Of a stretch of 36,247 bases of DNA, positions 8,090 to 16,028 are shown one piece after another (position 1 is the first letter of the stretch; every line of letters starts with the position of its first letter). The notes under the pieces were generated by a model. It did not search any database and was not told the origin of the DNA. It worked only from the letters and a program-made list of their open reading frames with translations. The DNA comes from a bacterium (lineage in GTDB: Bacteria; Cyanobacteriota; Vampirovibrionia; Gastranaerophilales; Gastranaerophilaceae), in NCBI GenBank assembly GCA_014803505.1, contig JAAVBM010000080.1, forward strand, positions 1-36,247, given 5' to 3'. A program made the position numbers and the translations under genes.

Positions 8090-9439
8090 ATGAATATTTT
8101 ACAGGAATTTGATACTATAGCTGCTATTTCAACACCACTTGGTACAGGTGGAGTCGGAGTTATTCGTATATCCGGCGAAAAAAGCTTTGATATAGCTCTT
8201 AGAATATCTGACAGACAAACTCTTCCGGCCGGAAAAATTTGTCACGGATGGATTTTGGATGATGATAATAAAATTGATGAAGTTGTCATTCTGCCTTTTA
8301 AAAATCCTAACAGTTATACAGGCGAAGATGTTGTTGAGATTCAATGTCACGGCGGGGTTAATGTTGTAAGAAATATTCTGGATGTTGTGTTGAGAAATGG
8401 TGCAAGAATTGCTGAGCGTGGGGAGTTTACCAAACGAGCTTTTCTTAATAAAAAATTAGATCTTTCGCAAGCCGAAGCTGTTGATGATTTGATTCATGCT
8501 AAAACTTCTAATTTTGCCATTCAGTCAGCAAAGAATTTGTCAGGAGTCTTGGCTGCTAAAATTAACGAAATCAAGGGTGACATATTCGAAACTACTTCTC
8601 GAATTGTTGCGGGGATAGATTTTCCTGAAGATGTTGCTGAGCCTGAATATTCATATCTTATTGAACGTTTTGGCAACTCTTTGCGTGAAATTAACAGAAT
8701 TTTAGATTGTGCAAAATCTTCAGATATTCTTCGTCAGGGGATAAAAGTTGCGATTGTCGGCAGACCTAATGTCGGTAAATCTTCTCTTTTTAATGCTCTT
8801 TTGAATTTGGATAGGGCAATTGTTACCGATATTGCGGGTACAACAAGAGATATTATCAAAGAAAATCTTGATCTCGGTGTTGCTGTAACGCTTATTGATA
8901 CTGCAGGTATCCGAGAAGATGAAAATATTGATAAGGTCGAAGAAATCGGTATTGAATATTCTAAACAATCTGCTCAGGATGCAGATTTAGTATTGTTCTT
9001 ATATGATTCGAATTCAGGATTAACTGAAGAAGATCGCGAAATTTTCGACATAATAAAAGATAAAACCCATATCGTTGTCGCTAATAAAGTGGATTTATTG
9101 AATGGAAATGTGTTGCAAGAAGAATTCCAAAATACTGTTAAGCTTTCTACTTATTCAAAAGACGGGTTAGATGTGTTAAAATCTCGTATGAAAGAGATTG
9201 TATGTGATTTCTCTCCTGAAGATACAGAATTCATTACAAATAAGCGTCAGCAATCTTGCTTGCTTCGTTGTAAAGAAAGTTTAGAGCGTGCATTATTTGC
9301 AGCTGAACAAGAAGAACTTCAAGACATGATATATATTGATTTGAAATCAGCATTACTTTCACTTGATGAAATTACAGGTGAAGTTATTACTGATGATATT
9401 TTAAATAATATTTTTGACCATTTCTGTATTGGTAAATAG
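8090..9439 (+). CDS. mnmE: tRNA uridine-5-carboxymethylaminomethyl modification GTPase MnmE
   Basis: With MnmG it modifies wobble U34 of several tRNAs. The protein is 449 residues, normal for the family. The N-terminal formyl-THF-binding domain begins DTIAAISTPLGTGGVGVIR. The inserted G domain shows GRPNVGKSSLFNAL, the GTT switch in DIAGTTRD, DTAG and NKVD. It ends with the catalytic FCIGK. The frame extends 21 codons upstream to 8027, but that extra sequence is hydrophobic and absent from the family, and a TATAAT sits inside it, so I start at 8090. No Shine-Dalgarno sequence. It converges with the EF-hand gene, with only 2 nt between stop codons and no terminator. Confidence 0.96.
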   Translation: MNILQEFDTIAAISTPLGTGGVGVIRISGEKSFDIALRISDRQTLPAGKICHGWILDDDNKIDEVVILPFKNPNSYTGEDVVEIQCHGGVNVVRNILDVVLRNGARIAERGEFTKRAFLNKKLDLSQAEAVDDLIHAKTSNFAIQSAKNLSGVLAAKINEIKGDIFETTSRIVAGIDFPEDVAEPEYSYLIERFGNSLREINRILDCAKSSDILRQGIKVAIVGRPNVGKSSLFNALLNLDRAIVTDIAGTTRDIIKENLDLGVAVTLIDTAGIREDENIDKVEEIGIEYSKQSAQDADLVLFLYDSNSGLTEEDREIFDIIKDKTHIVVANKVDLLNGNVLQEEFQNTVKLSTYSKDGLDVLKSRMKEIVCDFSPEDTEFITNKRQQSCLLRCKESLERALFAAEQEELQDMIYIDLKSALLSLDEITGEVITDDILNNIFDHFCIGK

Positions 9440-9441
9440 TT

Positions 9442-9993
9442 TTACGAATTGAAGTTTTTATATTTGTAGCTTAAAATACTATAGCTTGAAACATCTGTTG
9501 ATGCGTTTTCGTTACCATAGAATAAAGACATATTCGTAGCTTTTTTATAGTTTTCTTCATCAATTTTTTCTTGCATGTTACAAGAGTGGGTAAATGCGGT
9601 GATTTCAGCACTGGTAATGCGTCCGTCGTGGTTTGTGTCCATTTCGTCAAAATTTTCCAGAATCTTTGCAACCATATCGCTTGAATAAGCTCCTGATGCT
9701 GCAAGTTGAGATAATTCTGTTCTGGATACACCAGATGTTGAAATAGTATTGGTTAAATTGTTCATTTCGTCAGCACTTATTATGCCGTCACCATCTTTGT
9801 CCAGTGTTGAAAAATTGTTTTGTAGGTATGATGCAAAAGATTGATTCAATGTGAGATAGTTGGTTGAATCGTTTCTGGCCGCAGTAATATTTTTGTATGT
9901 AACACCGTCTTCCGGATATAATGATGCTAAATATGCGTATGTGTTTGTTAAATTTGATGATATATTTGAAATTATTGATGAACCTGCTGCCAT
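9442..9993 (-). CDS. EF-hand calcium-binding protein
   Basis: 183 residues with two canonical EF-hand loops: DKDGDGIISADE (65-76) and DTNHDGRITSAE (119-130), each with acidic or oxygen ligands at positions 1, 3, 5 and 12 and Gly at 6. It probably binds Ca2+. There is no signal peptide; the N-terminus is Ser/Asn-rich (MAAGSSIISNISSNLTN), like other hypotheticals in this window. AAGGA lies about 9 nt before the ATG and a strong promoter lies about 40 nt upstream, divergent from the tsaC promoter. The partner or target is unknown. Confidence 0.87.
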   Translation of the reverse strand: MAAGSSIISNISSNLTNTYAYLASLYPEDGVTYKNITAARNDSTNYLTLNQSFASYLQNNFSTLDKDGDGIISADEMNNLTNTISTSGVSRTELSQLAASGAYSSDMVAKILENFDEMDTNHDGRITSAEITAFTHSCNMQEKIDEENYKKATNMSLFYGNENASTDVSSYSILSYKYKNFNS

Positions 9994-10032
9994 TCGATAA
10001 ATCCTTCTGTTTCTTTACTCTACCTTATTTTA

Positions 10033-10060
10033 ATAATAATGATGTTTCTAAAAATGTCAA
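10033..10060 (-). promoter_or_regulatory. sigma70 promoter of the EF-hand gene
   Basis: On the minus strand: consensus -35 TTGACA (10055-10060), 16-bp spacer, -10 TATTAT (10033-10038). It is back to back with the tsaC promoter. Confidence 0.65.
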
Positions 10061-10074
10061 TATAGGATTAAAAC

Positions 10075-10104
10075 TTGCTCTGTAGTGTTATGATTTGGTA
10101 TAAT
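10075..10104 (+). promoter_or_regulatory. sigma70 promoter of tsaC
   Basis: -35 TTGCTC (10075-10080), 18-bp spacer, extended -10 TGGTATAAT (TATAAT at 10099-10104). The short leader carries GAGGGAAG just before the ATG. Confidence 0.72.
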
Positions 10105-10121
10105 GTCCATGTGAGGGAAGT

Positions 10122-10706
10122 ATGTTAAAAAATAAACAAGAAATAATTGATGTTTTACAAAACGATGGCGTAATTGCTTATGTTACAGATACAGTCTGGG
10201 GGCTTGGATGCTTACCTGAAAGTGAAAAAGCTGTAAAAAAAATATATGAAATCAAAAAAAGAGAAGCTCAAAAACCGCTTATTCTAATGTCAAATGAGGT
10301 TTACAATCTGTTTGATTATGTAAAACCAATACCAAAAACAGGTCAGATATTAATAAAGAAGTATTTCCCTGGAGCGTTGACAATCGTTACTGAAAAAAGT
10401 GACAAAACTCCTGATTATATTACTTCAGGAATGCAAACTGTCGGAATTCGTATTCCTGATAATAAAGTATTTCAATCCATATGTGAAATTATTCCAAAGC
10501 ATGTTCTAGCAACGACAAGTGCTAATCTTTCTCATCAACCCTCTGCTAAAACTTATGAACAAGCATTGGAAAATATGACAGGCTTGGCAGATCTTATAAT
10601 TGAGGATTATGGATACCCCGCAAAAGGCTTGGAGTCTACTGTTGCCGGTGTTGTTGGGGATGAATTGCGTGTGTTTAGGCAAGGTGCAATATCTTTAGAT
10701 ATATAA
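10122..10706 (+). CDS. tsaC: L-threonylcarbamoyladenylate synthase (TsaC/Sua5/YrdC family)
   Basis: Makes threonylcarbamoyl-AMP from Thr, bicarbonate and ATP, the first step of t6A37 tRNA modification. 194 residues, so the short TsaC type without the extra Sua5 C-terminal domain. Family signatures: TVWGLGC near the N-terminus, KKREAQKPLILM (substrate-binding KR...KP), GIRIPDN, and TSANLSHQPSAKT (S/T-x-N nucleotide site). GAGGGAAG gives a good ribosome site. A membrane glycosyltransferase gene follows after 56 nt. Confidence 0.93.
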   Translation: MLKNKQEIIDVLQNDGVIAYVTDTVWGLGCLPESEKAVKKIYEIKKREAQKPLILMSNEVYNLFDYVKPIPKTGQILIKKYFPGALTIVTEKSDKTPDYITSGMQTVGIRIPDNKVFQSICEIIPKHVLATTSANLSHQPSAKTYEQALENMTGLADLIIEDYGYPAKGLESTVAGVVGDELRVFRQGAISLDI

Positions 10707-10762
10707 AAAATTTGATATTTATTTAACTTTTTTATAATATATGTATAAAAGAGGATAAAATT

Positions 10763-12328
10763 ATGGAATTTATATTATATCTGGTTTATTTATATGTTCT
10801 TATTTATACATTATATCTTTTAGTATTGTCTATTAGAAATTTGAAAGATAAACCATTTCATATAGAAAAAAAATATTCAAGATACGATGATGTTAAAAAG
10901 AACTTTGCAGTAATAATATATTGTCATAATCATAAAGATTGTTTATATTCTCTTGTTGAAGAGTTGAAAATGCAAGATTATCCACTTGCGAACTTTAAAG
11001 TTTATGCAGTGTTGGATGATTGTAATGACGGTTCTGAAAAGATTTTTGAACATGATAGTTTCGTTCATGTATTGAATATTCAAGATGTAGGACTTCTTGG
11101 TAAAAATAAAGCTGTATCTATGCTTTTGGATGAATTACAGAAAGATAGCACAATTGATGCATATGTATTTATTGATGGTACAAGAAGTATTTCTTACGAT
11201 TTTCTTACAATTGCAAATGTTTCTATAAATAAACATGATGCAATAACAGGTGAATTGAATATTGATAGAGAAAATCTCGATATTATTGATAGAATTAAAG
11301 CTGTTTATAAAAAATATCAAGCAAACTTTTTTAAACGTAGTCGAACTCTTTTGGGGCTTGCTACAAATGTGGATTCAGGTCTTTTTATTATAAAAAAATC
11401 TGTTTTAGATGAATTAGACGGTATAAATTTTAAAGATATTAATTCGGAATTAGAATTTAGTTTATTATTGTCGCAAGTCGGTCATAAGTGTGTTTATAAT
11501 CCAAATATTCAATCTTACATATTAGGGCAGGATTGTTTGTTTAAATATCCCAAATTGACAAAGAAATTTAGATTATTAAAAAATAATTTTAAAAATTTAA
11601 AAACTTTGAATTTTGGCTTTATAGAACATATATGTTCGTTGTTAAATCCTAATTGTTGTACACTTATTGCTGCATATGCGTTGTTGATTTTTTACTCTTA
11701 TAACTGGCCGTTTTTAGTGAAATGTAATGTTGTTGTGTTTACTGCAATATTATTGATTGCGGTATTTGGAATGAGTCTTGTTAATGCAAAATTGAATGGT
11801 AAAGAAATTAGTTTATTGCTGTTTTATCCACTCTATTCAGTTTGTCATATAATAAAAAACTTCCCGCCTGTTAAATTTTTACTAAAAAAAATAGGGGCTA
11901 ATCCGGATAAAGAGATAGATAAACTCCCTATTGACGTTATGGTTCAAACAAAACATGGTGAAAGAAGTTGTAAGTTAGAATTTATATCAACAGAAAACGG
12001 ATTATCAAGAATTAGATTTATTTATAAAAATAAAAAATATACAACGTCAACGCATTTAAGAATGATTGATGCTTTACAACAATTAAAATCAAAGATGGAT
12101 GATTATGGACTTATTTTGAAGATTTGCAGTTGTTGTTCAAAATTTTCATCTTGTGTAGATGGAACTACTAACATGTTAAAAGGGCAGTGTCATAATGATT
12201 ATCCTAGCCCGCGTCTTAATGAACCAAAACCAACATTGGTTTGGAATTCTTGTTCTTGTTTTGAAGCTGCAAAAATTAATAGTTTTATAGAAGAAATAGC
12301 GCAAGAAGTTGTTAATCAAAATGATTAA
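10763..12328 (+). CDS. membrane glycosyltransferase, GT2-like, with Cys-rich C-terminal domain
   Basis: 521 residues. An N-terminal membrane helix (1-24), a GT-A-type domain (about 45-260; VIIYCHNH, VLDDCNDGS, GKNKA), then two or three membrane helices (about 290-360) give the layout of cellulose-synthase-like GT2 enzymes. The usual DxD is FIDGT, lacking the second Asp, and no QxxRW is visible, so activity is uncertain. The last 70 residues hold seven cysteines (455, 457, 458, 464, 476, 497, 499; CSCC, KGQC and SCSC) that could bind zinc or an Fe-S cluster, an unusual addition. AAGAGGATAAAATT precedes the ATG. Donor and acceptor are unknown. Confidence 0.8.
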   Translation: MEFILYLVYLYVLIYTLYLLVLSIRNLKDKPFHIEKKYSRYDDVKKNFAVIIYCHNHKDCLYSLVEELKMQDYPLANFKVYAVLDDCNDGSEKIFEHDSFVHVLNIQDVGLLGKNKAVSMLLDELQKDSTIDAYVFIDGTRSISYDFLTIANVSINKHDAITGELNIDRENLDIIDRIKAVYKKYQANFFKRSRTLLGLATNVDSGLFIIKKSVLDELDGINFKDINSELEFSLLLSQVGHKCVYNPNIQSYILGQDCLFKYPKLTKKFRLLKNNFKNLKTLNFGFIEHICSLLNPNCCTLIAAYALLIFYSYNWPFLVKCNVVVFTAILLIAVFGMSLVNAKLNGKEISLLLFYPLYSVCHIIKNFPPVKFLLKKIGANPDKEIDKLPIDVMVQTKHGERSCKLEFISTENGLSRIRFIYKNKKYTTSTHLRMIDALQQLKSKMDDYGLILKICSCCSKFSSCVDGTTNMLKGQCHNDYPSPRLNEPKPTLVWNSCSCFEAAKINSFIEEIAQEVVNQND

Positions 12329-12335
12329 GCGTGAT

Positions 12336-12364
12336 TTGATACGCTAAAACTTGTGGAGTATAAT
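12336..12364 (+). promoter_or_regulatory. consensus sigma70 promoter, leaderless layout
   Basis: -35 TTGATA (12336-12341), 17-bp spacer, -10 TATAAT (12359-12364), then 7 nt to the ATG at 12372. No Shine-Dalgarno sequence lies in between, so the transcript should start at or one base before the start codon. Confidence 0.75.
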
Positions 12365-12371
12365 TATAAAT

Positions 12372-13532
12372 ATGAAGAAGATTTTAAGTTTTATATTATC
12401 GTTAATGATTTTTGTAACGAATTTTTCGCTGATTGGTCTTGCTGAGCCATTGAAGGGATCTGTTGTTGAAAATGATCAATTTCAGCAGACTCAAGAGGAA
12501 CTGTTTACCGGAAAGGTTGAATCTCTTAATAGAAAAGATGTTATAAATATGACGGTTTCTCAAGTTTTGGACTCTTCATTTTCAATTGAAGGTGATGAGT
12601 TTTTTGCAGAAGTAACATCTGATGTCTACGGAGATAAAGGTGTTATTATTCCAAAAGGAACAGTAGCTCATGGTTGCTTAAAAAATACTTCCGAGCCGGG
12701 AAGAGGTGGAAGAGAAGCTTCAATGACTTTATCTTTTGATTATTTGGTTACTCCGGACGGGCGCGAAATTCCAATCGAAGGAGAAATGACTACAAAACTT
12801 CATCCTGTTAAAACAGGGGCAAAAATATTGGCTCAAGATGTCGGATATACTGTTGCCGGAGGTGCTGTAGGCGGTTTGATGGCACTTAACTGGTTAGGAT
12901 TGGAAGCGGCTATAGCTTCTCAAGGTTATACACTTGCCGGAGGTGCTGCACTTGGTGGTGTTGCAGGGCTTGGTGTTGCTCTTATAAGAAAAGGTAATCA
13001 TGTTCTAATTGCCCCAGGTGATGAAATTAAAGTTAAAATAAATACTCAGGTTGATTTGCCGGTTTATAAAGAAGAAGCTCTTAAACAAGAGGAATTGTTA
13101 TATGATGGCTTAAATATAAGTATCAATGATATTAAACATGAAAAAGATCCTTTTGGTGAAGTTAACACAATTACTTTAACTGTGTTAATTTCAAATATGT
13201 CTGATAAAACATTGTCAGGTTTTGATATGGTTCTTGTAAATGACTATAATGCAAAATTTAGTCCATCAATTTTTGGTGATACAAAATTGATGTTCCGTCA
13301 GATCAAACCTGGTGATAAATTGGTCGCAAATGTATCTTTTGCTGTAGATAATATTAATAGAAAATTCTGGTTGACCTTTTTCGACAGAAGAAGTGGCGAT
13401 GCTATTACAAAGATTTCAGTAGATAATGCGTATCGTTCTATTCCTGAAAAGTCTAAAAAGAAAAATCAAAAAATGAAGACTTCAAAAAATAATTTTAAAA
13501 AAGATGATGATTTCATGAATATGGATTTTTAA
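12372..13532 (+). CDS. exported protein with glycine-zipper segment
   Basis: 386 residues, no family firmly recognised. MKKILSFILSLMIFVTNFSL is a signal peptide with probable cleavage near GLAEP. The following domain (PKGTVAHGCLKNTSEPGRGG) recalls the beta-barrel domain of TrbI/VirB10-like proteins, a weak resemblance. Two Gly/Ala-rich hydrophobic segments (VAGGAVGGLMAL and LAGGAALGGVAGLGVAL) are glycine zippers that could span or oligomerise in the outer membrane. The C-terminal third resembles a beta-sandwich, and the tail is Lys-rich, then acidic. A TTG seven codons upstream (12351) is in frame, but it overlaps the -10 box, so the ATG is preferred. Confidence 0.83.
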   Translation: MKKILSFILSLMIFVTNFSLIGLAEPLKGSVVENDQFQQTQEELFTGKVESLNRKDVINMTVSQVLDSSFSIEGDEFFAEVTSDVYGDKGVIIPKGTVAHGCLKNTSEPGRGGREASMTLSFDYLVTPDGREIPIEGEMTTKLHPVKTGAKILAQDVGYTVAGGAVGGLMALNWLGLEAAIASQGYTLAGGAALGGVAGLGVALIRKGNHVLIAPGDEIKVKINTQVDLPVYKEEALKQEELLYDGLNISINDIKHEKDPFGEVNTITLTVLISNMSDKTLSGFDMVLVNDYNAKFSPSIFGDTKLMFRQIKPGDKLVANVSFAVDNINRKFWLTFFDRRSGDAITKISVDNAYRSIPEKSKKKNQKMKTSKNNFKKDDDFMNMDF

Positions 13533-13595
13533 GGCTTTCGCAGGATTTGTTTTGTACGATAAATTGAAGTATTGTAAAGTTTTCAAGGAAAGCTC

Positions 13596-13632
13596 TTGTA
13601 AAATACAATCTTTATATTACAATTATAGTAAT
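13596..13632 (+). promoter_or_regulatory. promoter and candidate operator of the BlaI-type operon
   Basis: -35 TTGTAA (13596-13601), 16-bp spacer, -10 TACAAT (13618-13623). An inverted repeat ATTAC-N7-GTAAT (13616-13632) covers the -10 and start region, where BlaI-type repressors bind to block their own promoter. The half-site TTAC/GTAA resembles BlaI/MecI half-sites, but the spacing differs. Confidence 0.5.
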
Positions 13633-13652
13633 ATTAGTAATAGGAGGAAAAT

Positions 13653-13997
13653 ATGGTTTGTGGATCTCTGGAAATTGAAATTTTAAATACTTTTTGGAAC
13701 TTGACAGAAGCAGATGAAGATGTTGATATTTCAATTCAGGATGTAGTGGATAACCTTTCTCAAAATGGTATTGAAAGAGCTTATACTACAATTAAAACCG
13801 TAATGGATCGTTTGGTTTCTAAGAGTATTTTGGTCAGATATAAGGTTGGTAAAAAGTTCTTCTATAAAACAACAATGGATAAAAGAGAAATGGCTCTTGA
13901 TATGCTTCATGAGTTTACAAATAATTTCTTTAATGGGAATTATGCTGATATGATGCATTTTGTTGAACATGAAATGGATGAACTTCTTGTAAAATAG
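13653..13997 (+). CDS. BlaI/MecI/CopY-family transcriptional repressor
   Basis: 114 residues forming a winged helix followed by a dimerisation helix pair. Family features: LEIEILNTFW at the N-terminus, the helix pair VVDNLSQNGIERAYTTIKTV with the recognition helix, MDRLVSKSILVRYKVGKKFFYKT as wing, and a C-terminal helical half. Preceded by AGGAGG. In the classical system the partner is the BlaR1/MecR1 sensor protease; no such gene follows here. Instead two unknown genes form a tight operon with it (3-nt gap, then a 1-nt overlap). Probably autoregulated through the inverted repeat at 13616. Confidence 0.87.
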   Translation: MVCGSLEIEILNTFWNLTEADEDVDISIQDVVDNLSQNGIERAYTTIKTVMDRLVSKSILVRYKVGKKFFYKTTMDKREMALDMLHEFTNNFFNGNYADMMHFVEHEMDELLVK

Positions 13998-14000
13998 TTT

Positions 14001-14381
14001 ATGCCTGCAGAAATAAATAACAGATATGTTGTTGCGAGGTTACTAAAACTTGTTCGCATTGGAGAGTTGTCAGTAAGAGAAGCTTTGTTGAAATATCCTA
14101 AAGATACTGAAGATGAAAGTCTTATTGCAGCTTATCATGCGCTTATTCATTATGAAGCCGATGAAGATTTGAGACATCGTGATAGTTTATACAAAGAAGA
14201 ACAAGATGACTATATTGAATTTTTGTCGTATATTCTAGAACGAGGAGAGGATTTGCCTGAAAATATAATTCTTAATTATAAGAAATTTTATGATACGGCA
14301 CCAATTCTTCATAAAGATAATCCGCAGGGCTTTTTCAAAAGTTTTTGGAAAATTTTAAATATTGGAAAAAGGAGAGATTGA
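14001..14381 (+). CDS. small hypothetical protein of the BlaI-type operon
   Basis: 126 residues, not recognised. Mostly helical and charged (VVARLLKLVRIGELSVREA, then YHALIHYEADEDLRHRD), cytosolic, no Cys. It starts 3 nt after the repressor stop with no clear ribosome site of its own, so it is probably translationally coupled. Its stop codon overlaps the next ATG by one base (TGATG). The context makes it a partner of the repressor or of the exported protein that follows. Confidence 0.78.
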   Translation: MPAEINNRYVVARLLKLVRIGELSVREALLKYPKDTEDESLIAAYHALIHYEADEDLRHRDSLYKEEQDDYIEFLSYILERGEDLPENIILNYKKFYDTAPILHKDNPQGFFKSFWKILNIGKRRD

Positions 14382-15427
14382 TGAGAAAATTATATACAAC
14401 ACTGGCAATTTTATTTGCTTTGTTATTTGGATTTAATCAAGGGACTCTGGCTGAAGAGGCTGCAAATATAGAAGTTCTGCCGACTATGAATACAGTGAGT
14501 ACTGCTCCGAATAGAATTTGGGTAGGAACATTCCAAATTGTTTGGAATGAAGTTATGGATAAAATTGTTTATGGTCCAATAAGATTTGTTAAATTTAATT
14601 CACCAATGGCAAAAGCTTTAAATAAACAAGAATTCAAGAAAACTAATATCAGTGAAAACTCTTATTATACAAAATACGGTGCTGTATCTCCTAAATTGAA
14701 ATCTGAAATTGAAACAGGCATTAAAGAAAAATTTAATGAAACAAGTGATATTTTAGAAATGTTTGATTTTTCATATCAGCCGGATAAGCTTTTTATTTAT
14801 GCGATGCTTAAGAAAGATTTTAAATTCTTAACTCCATTTGATAAATTATCTCAAGGTGGATTTGGTAATAACTATAATCTTGTTGATTATTTTGGAATTA
14901 ATGGTGATAGTAATAAAAAATTATATAAGAATGTAAATGTTTTATTCTATAATTCATCAAATGATTTTGCGGTTAAATTGATAACAAAAGATAAAGATGC
15001 TGTCATTTTGTACAGAACAGATGATGATACAACTTTTGGAAAATATCTTGCGGATATAAATAAAAAAGATAAAAAATATACCGGCAGTCGTAAATTCAAA
15101 AGTGATGATAAATTAAGAGTTCCAGATATAAATTTATACCAAGAAGCAAGTTTTAAAGAACTTGAAGGACATGATATTAAAGGTTCAAAATTTCGCATTG
15201 ATAAAACAATTGAAACTGTTGATTTTAGAATGAATAATGAAGGTGTAAAATTGAAAAGTGAAGCTGCAATGATTATGAAATGTTTGGCTTTACCGGTTGA
15301 GCGCGGCAGAGATTTTAATTTCTCTAATTCATTTGTTCTGTTCTTGATAGAAAAGCATCAGAAGGTTCCATATTTTGCAATGCGAGTTAATGATGTTCAA
15401 ACACTAAATTCTACAGGCAAGAAATAA
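14381..15427 (+). CDS. exported hypothetical protein of the BlaI-type operon
   Basis: 348 residues, function unknown. Residues 1-23 (MRKLYTTLAILFALLFGF) are a signal peptide with likely cleavage after TLA. The mature part is Lys/Asp/Asn-rich, mixed alpha/beta, with no catalytic motif I recognise. The frame extends 12 codons upstream to 14345, but AAAAAGGAGAG six nt before the ATG at 14381 and the signal peptide fix this start. Last gene of the operon, ended by a strong terminator. Confidence 0.82.
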   Translation: MRKLYTTLAILFALLFGFNQGTLAEEAANIEVLPTMNTVSTAPNRIWVGTFQIVWNEVMDKIVYGPIRFVKFNSPMAKALNKQEFKKTNISENSYYTKYGAVSPKLKSEIETGIKEKFNETSDILEMFDFSYQPDKLFIYAMLKKDFKFLTPFDKLSQGGFGNNYNLVDYFGINGDSNKKLYKNVNVLFYNSSNDFAVKLITKDKDAVILYRTDDDTTFGKYLADINKKDKKYTGSRKFKSDDKLRVPDINLYQEASFKELEGHDIKGSKFRIDKTIETVDFRMNNEGVKLKSEAAMIMKCLALPVERGRDFNFSNSFVLFLIEKHQKVPYFAMRVNDVQTLNSTGKK

Positions 15428-15434
15428 AAAAGTT

Positions 15435-15467
15435 AAAACGGAATTTCAAATCGAAATTCCGTTTTTT
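15435..15467 (+). terminator. intrinsic terminator of the BlaI-type operon
   Basis: A 13-bp perfect stem (15435-15447 with 15453-15465, core ACGGAATTTC) with a 5-nt loop is followed by T residues, 8 nt after the stop codon. Confidence 0.9.
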
Positions 15468-15553
15468 AATTATATTTATAATCCTTTTTTCGCATTTAAA
15501 CTTATCCTCAATACTTCATAATGGATATGGAAAAAGATGAAAGGAGTATCTGT

Positions 15554-15895
15554 ATGAAAAATGAAGAAGATAAAAAGACTATGAAAGAGAATATGCACGA
15601 AACTGCTGAAAAAGTAAAGGAAAAAGTGCATGAAGCAAAAGACAAAGTTGCCGAAAAGATTGATGAAACTAAGGAAAACTTGAAAAATGAGACAGAAAAA
15701 GTAAAAGAAAAGGCGCATGAGACAAAAGATAAGATTGCAGAAAAAATAGGTGAAACTAAAGAAAATATTAAGGAGGGTGCTGAAAAAGTAAAAGAAAAAG
15801 CTCACGAAACAAAAGATCGAATTGCAGAAAAGATAGACGAAAAGAAACAAGAAATGGAAGAAGAAAAAGAGCAGAATAAAAAACGCACTGCGTAA
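15554..15895 (+). CDS. repeat coiled-coil protein, LEA-like
   Basis: 113 residues, almost entirely Lys, Glu, Ala, Asp and Thr. Three tandem 29-residue repeats of the type EKVKEKAHETKDKIAEKI, then ETKEN, make an amphipathic helix as in LEA group 3 and apolipoprotein-like stress proteins. Hydrophilic, cytosolic, no signal. Such proteins protect membranes or proteins under desiccation or osmotic stress; that role here is inference. The frame opens at 15521, but AAAGGAG seven nt before the ATG at 15554 decides the start. Monocistronic, with terminators on both sides. Confidence 0.8.
   Translation: MKNEEDKKTMKENMHETAEKVKEKVHEAKDKVAEKIDETKENLKNETEKVKEKAHETKDKIAEKIGETKENIKEGAEKVKEKAHETKDRIAEKIDEKKQEMEEEKEQNKKRTA
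15608..15868 (+). repeat. three tandem 87-bp coding repeats
   Basis: Units begin at 15608, 15695 and 15782, each opening GAAAAAGTAAA(A/G)GAAAA. They differ at many third positions, so the duplication is not recent. They encode the 29-residue repeats of the LEA-like protein. Confidence 0.85.
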
Positions 15896-15900
15896 TCTCC

Positions 15901-15932
15901 GAAAAAGAGGCTAAATATAGCCTCTTTTTCAT
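15901..15932 (+). terminator. intrinsic terminator after the LEA-like gene
   Basis: A perfect 13-bp stem GAAAAAGAGGCTA (15901-15913 with 15918-15930) with loop AATA; the 3' arm contains the T run. Confidence 0.88.
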
Positions 15933-15944
15933 TGATGTTAACTT

Positions 15945-16000
15945 TTGTTAATAGGATTTGTTCTAATATAGGCAATATTTTTTCGCTAAAATTTTTTAAT
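15945..16000 (+). promoter_or_regulatory. shared promoter-like element upstream of the 173-residue gene
   Basis: CAATAT (15973-15978), exactly 16 nt, then TTTAAT (15995-16000), 29 nt before the ATG. This is the same layout as at 7686, 17859 and 21949. TTGTTAATAGGATTTG at 15945 weakly resembles the TTGTTAAGGAATGTAAA element of two other genes. Confidence 0.42.
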
Positions 16001-16028
16001 ATTATGTAACGGGAATTAAGGAGGAATT

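Noticed and set aside
15476-15850. Phe-rich open frame on the minus strand opposite the LEA-like gene
   Set aside because: It is the complement of Lys/Glu codons; the plus strand has a good ribosome site, repeats and a terminator.
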